Below are positions 6,974-12,644 of a stretch of DNA of 12,644 nucleotides, one piece after another (position 1 is the stretch's first letter; the number at the start of each line of letters is the position of its first letter). The position numbers and the translations under genes were made by a program. Under the pieces are notes generated by a model. The model was given only the letters and a program-made list of their open reading frames with translations, ran no database searches and was not told the origin of the DNA. The DNA comes from an uncultured beta proteobacterium (GTDB taxonomy: Bacteria; Pseudomonadota; Gammaproteobacteria; Burkholderiales; Burkholderiaceae_C): assembly GCA_903840825.1 (NCBI GenBank), contig CAIMHL010000615.1, positions 1-12,644 of the forward strand. Reading direction: 5' to 3'.

Positions 6974-7006
6974 GCCCGTTTTGAAGCCCTCAAACGGGCT
7001 TTGTTT
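6974..7006 (+). terminator. Hairpin with T-rich tail between grxC and secB
   Basis: A perfect 8-bp stem GCCCGTTT/AAACGGGC (6974-6981 with 6992-6999, 10-nt loop) is followed by TTTGTTT (7000-7006), which is the shape of a rho-independent terminator. It could end the rhodanese-grxC transcript. However, it lies downstream of the putative secB promoter and 17 nt before the secB ATG, so it may instead act as an attenuator or leader structure of secB. Confidence 0.55.
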
Positions 7007-7023
7007 CATCAGAAAGAATTTTC

Positions 7024-7503
7024 ATGTCAGACCAACAAGAACCTGTTTTCCAAATTCAACGCGTTTACCTCAAAGAGGCCTCGTTGGAGCAGCCCAATTC
7101 ACCGGCTATTTTGTTGGAGCAAGAGTCCCCAAACGTTGATATTCAGCTAGGTGTGAACGCCACCCCCGTGGCTGATGGTATTTTCGAGGTCTCGGTGACC
7201 GCCACCGTGCAGACCAAAATCAAGGACAAAACCGTCTTTTTGGTAGAAGCGACGCAAGCCGGAATTTTCGAGATCCGCAATTTGCCCGATGAGCAAATGA
7301 GCCAGATCATGGGCATCGCTTGCCCTCAAATTGTGTACCCCTACTTGCGCGGCAATGTGGCGGATCTGATTCAGCGCGGCGGTTTCCCACCTGTTCACCT
7401 CTCGGAAATCAATTTTCAGGCCATGTTCGAGCAGCAACAGCAGCAGCAATTGGCCGCTGTTGCCGCGACTTCAGAAACTGAAACCAGCATCATTATTCAG
7501 TAA
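7024..7503 (+). CDS. secB: Protein-export chaperone SecB
   Basis: A 159-residue SecB. The homotetramer binds unfolded preproteins in the cytoplasm and hands them to SecA at the Sec translocon. Family features visible include FQIQRVYLKEASLEQPNSP near the N-terminus and EVSVTATVQTKIKDKTVFLVE in the middle. They also include GIFEIRNLP and the conserved CPQIVYPYLRGNVADLIQRGGFPPVHLSEINF. The C-terminus is a flexible Gln-rich tail (EQQQQQQLAAVAA, from a CAG-rich tract at about 7430-7447), which varies freely in the family. Start ATG 7024 is preceded by AGAAAGAA. The gene follows grxC and precedes gpsA by 50 nt, as in E. coli. Confidence 0.97.
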   Translation: MSDQQEPVFQIQRVYLKEASLEQPNSPAILLEQESPNVDIQLGVNATPVADGIFEVSVTATVQTKIKDKTVFLVEATQAGIFEIRNLPDEQMSQIMGIACPQIVYPYLRGNVADLIQRGGFPPVHLSEINFQAMFEQQQQQQLAAVAATSETETSIIIQ

Positions 7504-7553
7504 TATTTAAGTAAAAAATACCTCTAAGCCAAGCCTACCTTGCTTAACCAGCT

Positions 7554-8594
7554 ATGAAAATAGTAGTGCTTGGCGCGGGTGCCTGGGGGACGGCGCTGGC
7601 CGTCAGTGCTGCAGCCAACCCCTTGGTTCAGCACACCGTGGCCCTCGCCGCGCGTGACGCCCACCAAGTGCGTGAGCTGCATGAGCACCGGGAAAATACG
7701 CGCTATTTGCCCGGCATTGCCTTGCCACCCCGTCTAAATGTTCACCTGCTTGGCGAGCAGACCGCAAGCGCGAATCATTTGCAAGTCCTTGTAGAAGGGG
7801 CTGATCTCGTGATTGTGGCGACACCTATGGCCGGTCTGCGGGATATGTTGGCAAGTTTGCGGGGCTGCACTGCGCCAGTGGCTTGGCTTTGCAAGGGCTT
7901 TGAAGTGGCCAAACCAGGCGCTGCTTTCGGCCTTTTGGCCCATGAAATCCGGATGGAAGTAGCCCCGGCCCTCAGAGCTGGTATTTTGAGTGGACCCAGT
8001 TTTGCCCAGGAAGTGGCCAAAGGCAAACCTACGGCCTTGGTGGCTGCCAGTGCCGATGCGGCGGTTCGGGAAGCGCTGGTTGATGCTTTTCATAGTCCGA
8101 TGTTGCGCGTTTACGCCAATGACGATATGGCTGGTGTTGAGGTCGGCGGTGCGGTCAAAAATGTTATGGCTATTGCCACGGGTCTGTGTGATGGTTTGAA
8201 TTTGGGCCTTAATGCCCGGGCGGCGCTGATCACGCGCGGTCTTGCGGAGATGACGCGCCTGGGCCTGGCCTTGGGGGGCAAGTCAGATACCTTCATGGGC
8301 CTGAGTGGCTTGGGAGACCTGGTGCTCACAGCCACAGGTGACTTGTCGCGCAACCGGCAAGTGGGCCTTGCGCTGGCCAAAGGCCAATCCCTTAATGAAG
8401 CAGTGGCCTCGCTTGGCCATGTGGCTGAAGGTGTTTACTCGGCCCGCACGGTGGTGCAACGTGCTGCGTGTGTCGGGGTTGAGATGCCCATCGCCCAAGC
8501 CGTGGTTGGTTTGCTTGATGGCCACCTGCTCGCCGCGCAGGCAGTGGCGCTGCTGATGGGGCGCGAACCGACTGCCGAAGGCCTCCAAGGCTAG
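7554..8594 (+). CDS. gpsA: NAD(P)H-dependent glycerol-3-phosphate dehydrogenase
   Basis: A 346-residue cytoplasmic GpsA, which reduces dihydroxyacetone phosphate to sn-glycerol 3-phosphate for phospholipid synthesis. The N-terminal Rossmann domain begins with GAGAWGTA (7-14). CKGF (Lys114) and LSGPSFAQEVAKGKPT (145-160) form part of the active site. Lys202 in VGGAVKNVMAIATG is the catalytic lysine. NARAALITRGLAEM (220-233) and GLSGLGDLVLTATGDLSRN (249-267) are the substrate and cofactor motifs of the C-terminal helical domain. Length is normal. ATG 7554 is fixed by the Rossmann motif, although no clear Shine-Dalgarno precedes it. It lies 50 nt after secB and is probably its operon partner; the region after it contains the phasin promoter. 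Confidence 0.97.
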   Translation: MKIVVLGAGAWGTALAVSAAANPLVQHTVALAARDAHQVRELHEHRENTRYLPGIALPPRLNVHLLGEQTASANHLQVLVEGADLVIVATPMAGLRDMLASLRGCTAPVAWLCKGFEVAKPGAAFGLLAHEIRMEVAPALRAGILSGPSFAQEVAKGKPTALVAASADAAVREALVDAFHSPMLRVYANDDMAGVEVGGAVKNVMAIATGLCDGLNLGLNARAALITRGLAEMTRLGLALGGKSDTFMGLSGLGDLVLTATGDLSRNRQVGLALAKGQSLNEAVASLGHVAEGVYSARTVVQRAACVGVEMPIAQAVVGLLDGHLLAAQAVALLMGREPTAEGLQG

Positions 8595-8612
8595 ACCTAG
8601 GTCTCTAAAATT

Positions 8613-8683
8613 TGCTGCAGTGCAACAAAAGTAATTTTTTGCTTAATTTTCTGACTACAATTCATCCATGCTGCACTGCAACA
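8613..8683 (+). promoter_or_regulatory. Phasin promoter with two operator-like 15-bp direct repeats
   Basis: TGCTGCAGTGCAACA (8613-8627) and TGCTGCACTGCAACA (8669-8683) differ at one base and start 56 bp apart. A -10-like TACAAT (8656-8661) lies between them; no good -35 is visible. The downstream copy would cover the transcription start and the upstream copy lies before the -35 region, a classical arrangement for repression. TGC-rich sites of this kind are bound by PhaR, the PHB-responsive repressor of phasin genes, in related bacteria. The assignment to PhaR is inference. Confidence 0.6.
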
Positions 8684-8747
8684 TAAATTGTCTTCAAGGA
8701 TGTTTGTGCCATGTGCCTGGTTTGATTAACAACTTAAGGAACTCCAA

Positions 8748-9293
8748 ATGAACAACACTGCTGAACAATTCATGGCCACCAACAAAACCAACCTGCAAGC
8801 ACTCGAAGGTTTCACAACCCAAGCTTTCGCTGGCGTTGAGAAATTGGCTGAGTTGAACATGGCTGCTGCCAAAGCCGCTTTGAGCGAGTCTTTTGCCCAC
8901 ATCCAATCCGTTCTGAGCGTGAAAGACGCACAAGAACTGATCGCTCTGCAAACCAGCATGATGAAGCCTTTGGCTGACAAATCTGCTGCTTACGCCAAGC
9001 ACGTTCAAACCATCGTGACTGACAGCAGCACCGAGTTCACCAAAGCTGTGGAAGCTAAAGCGGCTGAAGCACAAAAATCGTTCAGCGGCGTGGTGGACAC
9101 CATGACCAAAAATGCACCAGCCGGCTCCGAGTCGATGGTTGCTGCTTTCAAAACAGCCTTGACCAACGGTCAAACTGCTGTTGAGACTGCCCAAGTTTCC
9201 GCCAAGAAAGCCATGGAAGCCGCTCAGTCAAACTTCAGTGCAGCCGCTACTCAAGCTGTTGACGCTGTGAAAAAAGCCACTAAAACGGCTTAA
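8748..9293 (+). CDS. Phasin family protein (PHA granule-associated)
   Basis: A 181-residue protein of almost entirely amphipathic helical character, rich in Ala, Lys and Glu, with no cysteine. It has the pattern of the beta-proteobacterial phasin family: NMAAAKAALSESFAHIQSVLSVKDAQELIALQ (about 37-68), then alternating Ala and charged residues to the end, finishing AVKKATKTA. Phasins coat intracellular polyhydroxyalkanoate granules, controlling their size and number. The start is ATG 8748-8750 with AAGGA (8736-8740) 7 nt upstream. It is preceded by a promoter with two PhaR-like sites and followed by a strong terminator, so it is a single-gene transcript. Codon choice is biased to common codons, consistent with high expression. 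The PHA synthase genes are not in the window. phaP would be a fair name, but which phasin paralogue this is cannot be told. Confidence 0.92.
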   Translation: MNNTAEQFMATNKTNLQALEGFTTQAFAGVEKLAELNMAAAKAALSESFAHIQSVLSVKDAQELIALQTSMMKPLADKSAAYAKHVQTIVTDSSTEFTKAVEAKAAEAQKSFSGVVDTMTKNAPAGSESMVAAFKTALTNGQTAVETAQVSAKKAMEAAQSNFSAAATQAVDAVKKATKTA

Positions 9294-9298
9294 TCACT

Positions 9299-9316
9299 CG
9301 AAGCCTTCGGGCTTCG
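9299..9316 (+). other. UUCG-capped hairpin just after the phasin stop
   Basis: CGAAGCC-TTCG-GGCTTCG forms a perfect 7-bp stem with the very stable TTCG tetraloop, 5 nt after the phasin stop codon. It has no T-run of its own. It probably stabilises the 3' end of the mRNA or assists the terminator that follows. Confidence 0.6.
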
Positions 9317-9322
9317 CTTGAA

Positions 9323-9354
9323 CAACGGCACCCTCGGGTGCCGTTGGCGTTTTT
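9323..9354 (+). terminator. Rho-independent terminator of the phasin gene
   Basis: A 10-bp GC-rich stem (9323-9332 with 9337-9346) with a CTCG tetraloop is followed, after GCG, by TTTTT (9350-9354). It insulates the permease gene from the highly expressed phasin transcript. Confidence 0.88.
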
Positions 9355-9423
9355 GCCTAGCCAAGATCAGGTCAATACCCCGAGCGCAAACCACCGCTTT
9401 GGCGAGTGCGATAAGGTATGGGG

Positions 9424-11943
9424 ATGACTATTTCTTTTTGGCGCCTTGGTTGGCGCACTTTATGGCGCGACCTTAGGTCGGGCGAACTTCGTTTACTTAT
9501 TGTGGCGGTCACTTTGGCCGTGGCTGCCCTCACGGCGGTGGGCTTTTTTGCCGATCGGCTGAAAGGCGGGCTGCAACGCGATGCCCGGCAACTGCTAGGC
9601 GGCGATGCGCTGATCTCCAGCGACAACCCCACTCCGGCCCAATTTATCGAAAAGGCCCGCGCTCTGGGCTTGGATGTCGTGCAAACCCTGAGCTTTCCCA
9701 CCATGGGGCGCGCGCCTGACGCGCTGGGCGGCGGTACCAAGCTAGTGGCCTTGAAAGTGGTGGAGGCCGGCTACCCCCTGCGTGGCACTATGAGAGTCAG
9801 CAATGAGCCCAACGAAGCAGGCGACCTGACCCGCGCCATTCCCGCACCCGGCGAGGTTTGGGTGGATGCGCCTTTGCTAGAAGCTATTGGGGTGCCTGTG
9901 GGCGGCGCGCTGTGGCTGGGCAACGCCAGCCTGCGCGTGGCAAAAATCATTGTCAATGAGCCCGATCGGGGGGCGGGCTTCATGAGCTTCTCACCGCGCG
10001 TCATGATCAACCGCGCCGATATCGACGCCACCCAACTGATCCAACCCGCCAGTCGCGTGACTTACCGCTTGGCTGTGGCGGGCACCGAGGGGGCGGTCAA
10101 GTCCTTTGTGGCTTGGGCACAAGCCGAGGTCAAGCAGCCTCAGGCCCGCGGCCTGCGGGTCGAGTCCTTGCAGGGCGGCCGCCCCGAGGTGAGCCAGACT
10201 TTGGACCGGGCCGAGAAGTTTCTCAACCTCATTGCCTTGCTCTCTGCCCTTTTAAGCGCGGTGGCCGTGGCCTTGGCGGCACGCGGTTTTGCCGCCAACC
10301 ATCTTGACGACTGCGCCATGCTGCGCGTGCTGGGCCTGAGCCAGCGCACCATTGCGGCAAGCTATGCCCTTGAGTTCACCGTGCTGGGCGTGCTAGCCAG
10401 TGGCCTGGGCGTGGCGCTGGGCTACGCGGTGCACTATGTTTTTGTGCTGCTGCTGGCCGGTTTGGTGAGTGCGGCCTTGCCTGCTGCTGGTATTTGGCCG
10501 GTGTTGTTTGGTATGGGCATGGGGCTCACCCTGCTCTGGGCTTTCGGCTTGCCCCCCGTTTTGCAACTGGCCCAAGTGCCCCCGCTGCGCGTGATTCGCC
10601 GCGACGTGGGCAACCTCAAACCCGCCTCCATCGGTGTTTTGGCGCTGGGTGTGGCAGGTTTTGCCACTCTTTTGCTGGCCGCCAGCAGTGACATCACTTT
10701 GGGGTTGATTGCGGTGGGTGGCTTTGCCGGTGCCGCCTTGCTTTTTGCGGTTTTAAGCTGGTTTGCCGTCAAGCTTTTGCGCTGGAGTGTGAACGAGAGC
10801 ACGGCACCGCGCTGGCTGGTGTTGGCTACCCGTCAAATCTCGGCCCGCCCGGCTTACGCCGTGGTGCAAATCAGCGCTTTGGCGGTGGGCTTGCTGGCGC
10901 TGGTGTTGCTGGTGCTGTTGCGCACCGACCTTATTAGCAGCTGGCGCCAAGCCACGCCGCCTAACGCGCCCAACCGCTTTGTCATCAATGTCATGCCCGA
11001 GCAAGGCCCTGCGTTTACCCAAGCGCTGCGCGAGGGCGGTGTCACCCAGTTTGACTGGTTCCCCATGATCAGGGGGCGCCTGATTGCCATCAACGGCAAA
11101 GCAGTGAACCCGGATGATTACGCCGATGACCGCGCTAAACGCTTGGTGGACCGCGAGTTCAACCTCTCCAACAGCGCGCAGTTGCCAACTCAAAACACCG
11201 TGGTAGCCGGCCTTTGGACGCCCGATGAGCAGGGCGCCATCAGCCTGGAAGAGGGCATTGCCAAAACGCTCAACGTGAAGCTGGGCGATAGTCTGCGCTT
11301 TGACGTGGGCGGCATGCAAACAGACGCCAAAATTACCTCTTTGCGCAAGGTGAACTGGGGTTCCATGCGGGCCAACTTCTTTGCCATGTACCCGGTGAAT
11401 CTATTGCCCAACGTGCCCAGCACCTTCATGAGCGCCTTCAGGTCGCCCCCTACGCCGGGGTTTGACAACCAGTTGGTGCGCGCTTTTCCTAACATCACCA
11501 GTGTGGACATGACGGCCACGGTGGCCCAAATACAGCGTGTGTTGGACCAGGTCATTGGGGCGGTTGAGTTTTTGTTTGGCTTCACGTTGGCCGCTGGCTT
11601 GGTGGTGCTGTTTGCCGCCGTCACCGCAACCCGCGAGGAGCGCGCCCGGGAGTTCGCCATCATGCGGGCGGTGGGTGCGCAAAGCACGCTGTTGCGTCAG
11701 GTGCAGCGGGCCGAGTTGATGGGGGTGGGTTTGTTGGCTGGTTTTTTAGCCTCTTTGGTGGCGATGATCGTCGGTTGGGCTTTGGCCAAATACGTGTTCG
11801 AATTTGACTGGAACGTCTCGATGTGGGTGCCTTTGTTTGGCGCTGTCAGCGGTGCTTTGTTGGCACTGGGCGCTGGTTGGTGGGGGCTGCGCGATGTGTT
11901 GCGGCGTCCGGTGGTGGAAACTTTGCGGCGGGCGGCTCAGTGA
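9424..11943 (+). CDS. ybbP: ABC transporter permease, FtsX-like, YbbP type
   Basis: An 839-residue inner-membrane protein of the large (about 800-850 aa) FtsX/MacB-type permease class to which E. coli YbbP belongs. One membrane helix (about 22-43) is followed by a large periplasmic domain (about 44-260). Next come an FtsX core (about 265-380), several further helices (about 401-421, 427-449, 480-499) and a second periplasmic domain (about 505-705). A C-terminal FtsX core with three helices (about 715-735, 766-790, 800-822) completes it. LLSAVAVALAARGFAANHLDDCAMLRVLG and ATREERAREFAIMRAVGA are the paired coupling motifs of the two halves. Such permeases work with a YbbA/LolD-type ATPase and act on envelope substrates; the substrate is unknown. 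No ATPase gene is adjacent. ATG 9424 was chosen over ATG 9418 because AAGG (9413-9416) is 7 nt before it. Confidence 0.9.
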   Translation: MTISFWRLGWRTLWRDLRSGELRLLIVAVTLAVAALTAVGFFADRLKGGLQRDARQLLGGDALISSDNPTPAQFIEKARALGLDVVQTLSFPTMGRAPDALGGGTKLVALKVVEAGYPLRGTMRVSNEPNEAGDLTRAIPAPGEVWVDAPLLEAIGVPVGGALWLGNASLRVAKIIVNEPDRGAGFMSFSPRVMINRADIDATQLIQPASRVTYRLAVAGTEGAVKSFVAWAQAEVKQPQARGLRVESLQGGRPEVSQTLDRAEKFLNLIALLSALLSAVAVALAARGFAANHLDDCAMLRVLGLSQRTIAASYALEFTVLGVLASGLGVALGYAVHYVFVLLLAGLVSAALPAAGIWPVLFGMGMGLTLLWAFGLPPVLQLAQVPPLRVIRRDVGNLKPASIGVLALGVAGFATLLLAASSDITLGLIAVGGFAGAALLFAVLSWFAVKLLRWSVNESTAPRWLVLATRQISARPAYAVVQISALAVGLLALVLLVLLRTDLISSWRQATPPNAPNRFVINVMPEQGPAFTQALREGGVTQFDWFPMIRGRLIAINGKAVNPDDYADDRAKRLVDREFNLSNSAQLPTQNTVVAGLWTPDEQGAISLEEGIAKTLNVKLGDSLRFDVGGMQTDAKITSLRKVNWGSMRANFFAMYPVNLLPNVPSTFMSAFRSPPTPGFDNQLVRAFPNITSVDMTATVAQIQRVLDQVIGAVEFLFGFTLAAGLVVLFAAVTATREERAREFAIMRAVGAQSTLLRQVQRAELMGVGLLAGFLASLVAMIVGWALAKYVFEFDWNVSMWVPLFGAVSGALLALGAGWWGLRDVLRRPVVETLRRAAQ

Positions 11944-12003
11944 AACGTGGTTAATTTGGCTATGGGTTTGAATTTTTGGAGTTTTCATGCGTGCTTTTGT
12001 GGG

Positions 12004-12098
12004 GCCGATACCACCGGGGTGAACGCTTCCGCGGATGTCCCCCGCCCTGTGGGGCTCCTCCTTGATCCCGCTGCAGCATTCACCCCAGTGGCATCGGC
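12004..12098 (-). ncRNA. Structured RNA candidate, unit A (long stem, conserved SD-like apical loop)
   Basis: On the minus strand, 12098-12079 pairs with 12023-12004 as a 20-bp stem that includes two G-U wobbles. The stem continues inward (12078-12067 with 12024-12035) with further G-C pairs, two more wobbles and two mismatches. The same wobbles would be A-C or C-A mismatches on the plus strand, so the minus strand is the likely RNA. The apical part (12065-12038) holds AAGGAGGA, a 4-bp GCCC-CACA-GGGC cap and GGGGGA, i.e. a purine-rich internal loop under a small cap. Its 28 nt are identical to those of unit B. AAGGAGG matches a perfect Shine-Dalgarno, so pairing with 16S rRNA is conceivable. 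It may belong to the 'Betaproteobacteria toxic small RNA' family I recall from Rfam. No promoter or T-run terminator was identified. Confidence 0.55.
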
Positions 12099-12227
12099 TG
12101 CCAGTGGTGCTGGTGCGTGTTGGTGCGCAGTGAATTAAATCCAGCGCACACCAACAACGTCTCAGGACTCAGGTCGATGCGGCGCTCGGCGTGGTGAGGT
12201 CAAGGAGGAGCCCCACAGGGCGGGGGA
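12038..12227. repeat. Perfect 28-bp inverted repeat forming the loops of both hairpin units
   Basis: Bases 12038-12065 are the exact reverse complement of 12200-12227, with mismatches immediately beyond both ends and a 134-bp spacer. Each arm sits at the tip of its own separate long stem. The identity of the loops contrasts with the unrelated stems. In a transcript spanning both, the loops could pair with each other. Confidence 0.9.
12118..12156. promoter_or_regulatory. Central palindrome between the two hairpin units
   Basis: TGTTGGTG (12118-12125) and CACCAACA (12149-12156) form a perfect 8-bp inverted repeat. The 23-nt spacer has an AT-rich centre (GAATTAAAT) flanked by GCGC-like sequence. 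It sits in the 66-bp interval from which units A and B point away in opposite directions. It could be a shared operator or divergent promoter region, or a third small hairpin. No convincing -35/-10 pair was found on either strand. Confidence 0.35.
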
Positions 12228-12263
12228 TTTGAGAGACGCCGAGTGCCACGTCGGCCTGAGTCC
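12165..12263 (+). ncRNA. Structured RNA candidate, unit B (long stem, same apical loop as unit A)
   Basis: 12165-12192 pairs with 12236-12263 over 28 positions: 24 Watson-Crick pairs, three G-T(U) wobbles and one C-A mismatch when read on the plus strand. On the minus strand three positions would be mismatches, so the plus strand is the likely RNA. The 43-nt apical region contains, at 12200-12227, the same 28 nt as unit A, with AAGGAGGA, GCCC-CACA-GGGC and GGGGGA. The stem sequence is unrelated to that of unit A although both fold, which argues that the structure and the loop sequence are what is maintained. No T-run follows the stem. Function unknown; see unit A for the possible family. Confidence 0.55.
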
Positions 12264-12364
12264 CGAAGTGTCTGCATCTCAACGCGCCAAGCATGGCTCC
12301 AAAAAACATGCTATATAATCAATAGCTGTTTAAGCACGTTCAGCGGACTTTGTAAGCGTATTTA

Positions 12365-12644
12365 CTATAAATCTACAGGCGCAAGGACCGCTTGGCAAAC
12401 ATCCACCCACTTACCCTGCGTCACATCGGCCATTTGCATGGGACTGATCCGCACCGCGCTGTGGGTGGCCCCTGCGGCGGGCAACACCTCGTCATAACTT
12501 TGCAGCGACGTGTCCAGGTAAATCGCCAGAGGCTGCGCCAAGCCGAAGGGGCACACGCCGCCCACCGGATGGCCGGTGAGCTCAGCCACTTCTTCCACCG
12601 CCAGCATCTTGCCTTTGCCAAAGGCCAACTTAAATTTTTGGTTG
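12365..12644 (-). CDS. YbaK/EbsC-family aminoacyl-tRNA deacylase, C-terminal part
   Basis: The visible 92 codons continue past the right edge of the window; the stop TAG is at 12365-12367. The sequence FKLAFGKGKMLAVEEVAELTGHPVGGVCPFGL and IYLDTSLQSYDEVLPAAGA is typical of the YbaK/EbsC/ProX superfamily. These are small cytoplasmic proteins that hydrolyse mischarged tRNA, such as Cys-tRNA(Pro), as free-standing editing factors. GVCPFG lines the substrate pocket. Relatives usually stop shortly after KWVDVCQ; here eight more residues (AVLAPVDL) follow. The N-terminus and start are outside the window, so exact substrate specificity cannot be inferred. It is convergent with the permease gene across the structured gap. 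Confidence 0.87.
   Translation of the reverse strand, partial: NQKFKLAFGKGKMLAVEEVAELTGHPVGGVCPFGLAQPLAIYLDTSLQSYDEVLPAAGATHSAVRISPMQMADVTQGKWVDVCQAVLAPVDL

Larger units (their letters stand above)
11944..12364. other. 421-bp non-coding gap holding two large hairpin units
   Basis: No credible coding sequence lies in this gap between the convergent permease and YbaK-like genes. Most of it (12004-12263) is occupied by two divergent hairpin units and a central palindrome, described separately. Short open frames at 11947-12138 and 12243-12497 run through these stems and show no codon bias or domain. The remainder (12290-12364) is AT-richer and contains a small hairpin, GCTAT/ATAGC at 12310-12325. 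No clear terminator T-run for the permease transcript was found. Confidence 0.7.

Noticed and set aside
7428..7450. CAG repeat as a phase-variable tract in secB.
   Set aside because: It is a short, imperfect run encoding the flexible Gln-rich tail of SecB, and triplet changes would not shift the frame.
11947..12138. Small protein gene after the permease.
   Set aside because: The frame runs through a perfect stem-loop, has no ribosome site and no recognisable composition; the RNA structure explains the sequence better.
12038..12227. Insertion-sequence or MITE terminal inverted repeats.
   Set aside because: The arms lie at the tips of two other hairpins rather than at the ends of an element, no transposase or target-site duplication is present, and the flanks do not match.

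Overview
The window looks like chromosomal DNA of a betaproteobacterium in the order Burkholderiales, most likely Comamonadaceae (Rhodoferax/Polaromonas-like). This is inferred from protein style, moderate-to-high GC, a phasin (polyhydroxyalkanoate granule protein) gene and local gene order. No rRNA, tRNA, CRISPR array, transposase or phage gene is visible.

Left part (1-3028). The window opens in the 3' end of a GTP cyclohydrolase I gene (folE). A single-domain BLUF blue-light sensor follows after 2 nt. Next is a DUF429 (predicted RNase H-fold nuclease) gene that is split by one in-frame TGA, with the rest of the domain readable in the same frame beyond it. An FlhG/MinD-like ATPase lies on the minus strand, tail to tail with the broken gene (11 bp overlap). 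Then comes a secreted staphylococcal-nuclease-like protein on the plus strand.

Middle (3026-8594). A minus-strand cluster reads gpmA, then an S41 C-terminal processing protease, then a MoeB/ThiF-type E1-like enzyme. Divergent from gpmA, the plus strand carries a membrane-anchored rhodanese, grxC, secB and gpsA. This matches the yibN-grxC-secB-gpsA order of E. coli, an old conserved neighbourhood. Both leaders next to these operons contain terminator-like hairpins.

Right part (8595-12644). A phasin gene has two near-identical 15-bp operator-like repeats around its -10 region and a strong terminator after it. It is followed by an 839-residue FtsX/YbbP-type ABC permease without an ATPase partner in view. 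The window ends in the C-terminal part of a YbaK/EbsC-type aminoacyl-tRNA deacylase on the minus strand.

The most unusual part is the 421-bp non-coding gap between the convergent permease and YbaK genes. It holds two large divergent hairpin units. Each has a long imperfect stem (about 28-30 bp), and the two stem sequences are unrelated. The apical 28 nt is identical in both, in opposite orientation, and contains a Shine-Dalgarno-like AAGGAGG and a small GCCC-CACA-GGGC cap. G-U wobbles indicate transcription of the left unit on the minus strand and the right unit on the plus strand, away from a central palindrome. This looks like a pair of structured small RNAs, possibly related to the 'Betaproteobacteria toxic small RNA' family that I remember from Rfam; that link is unverified.
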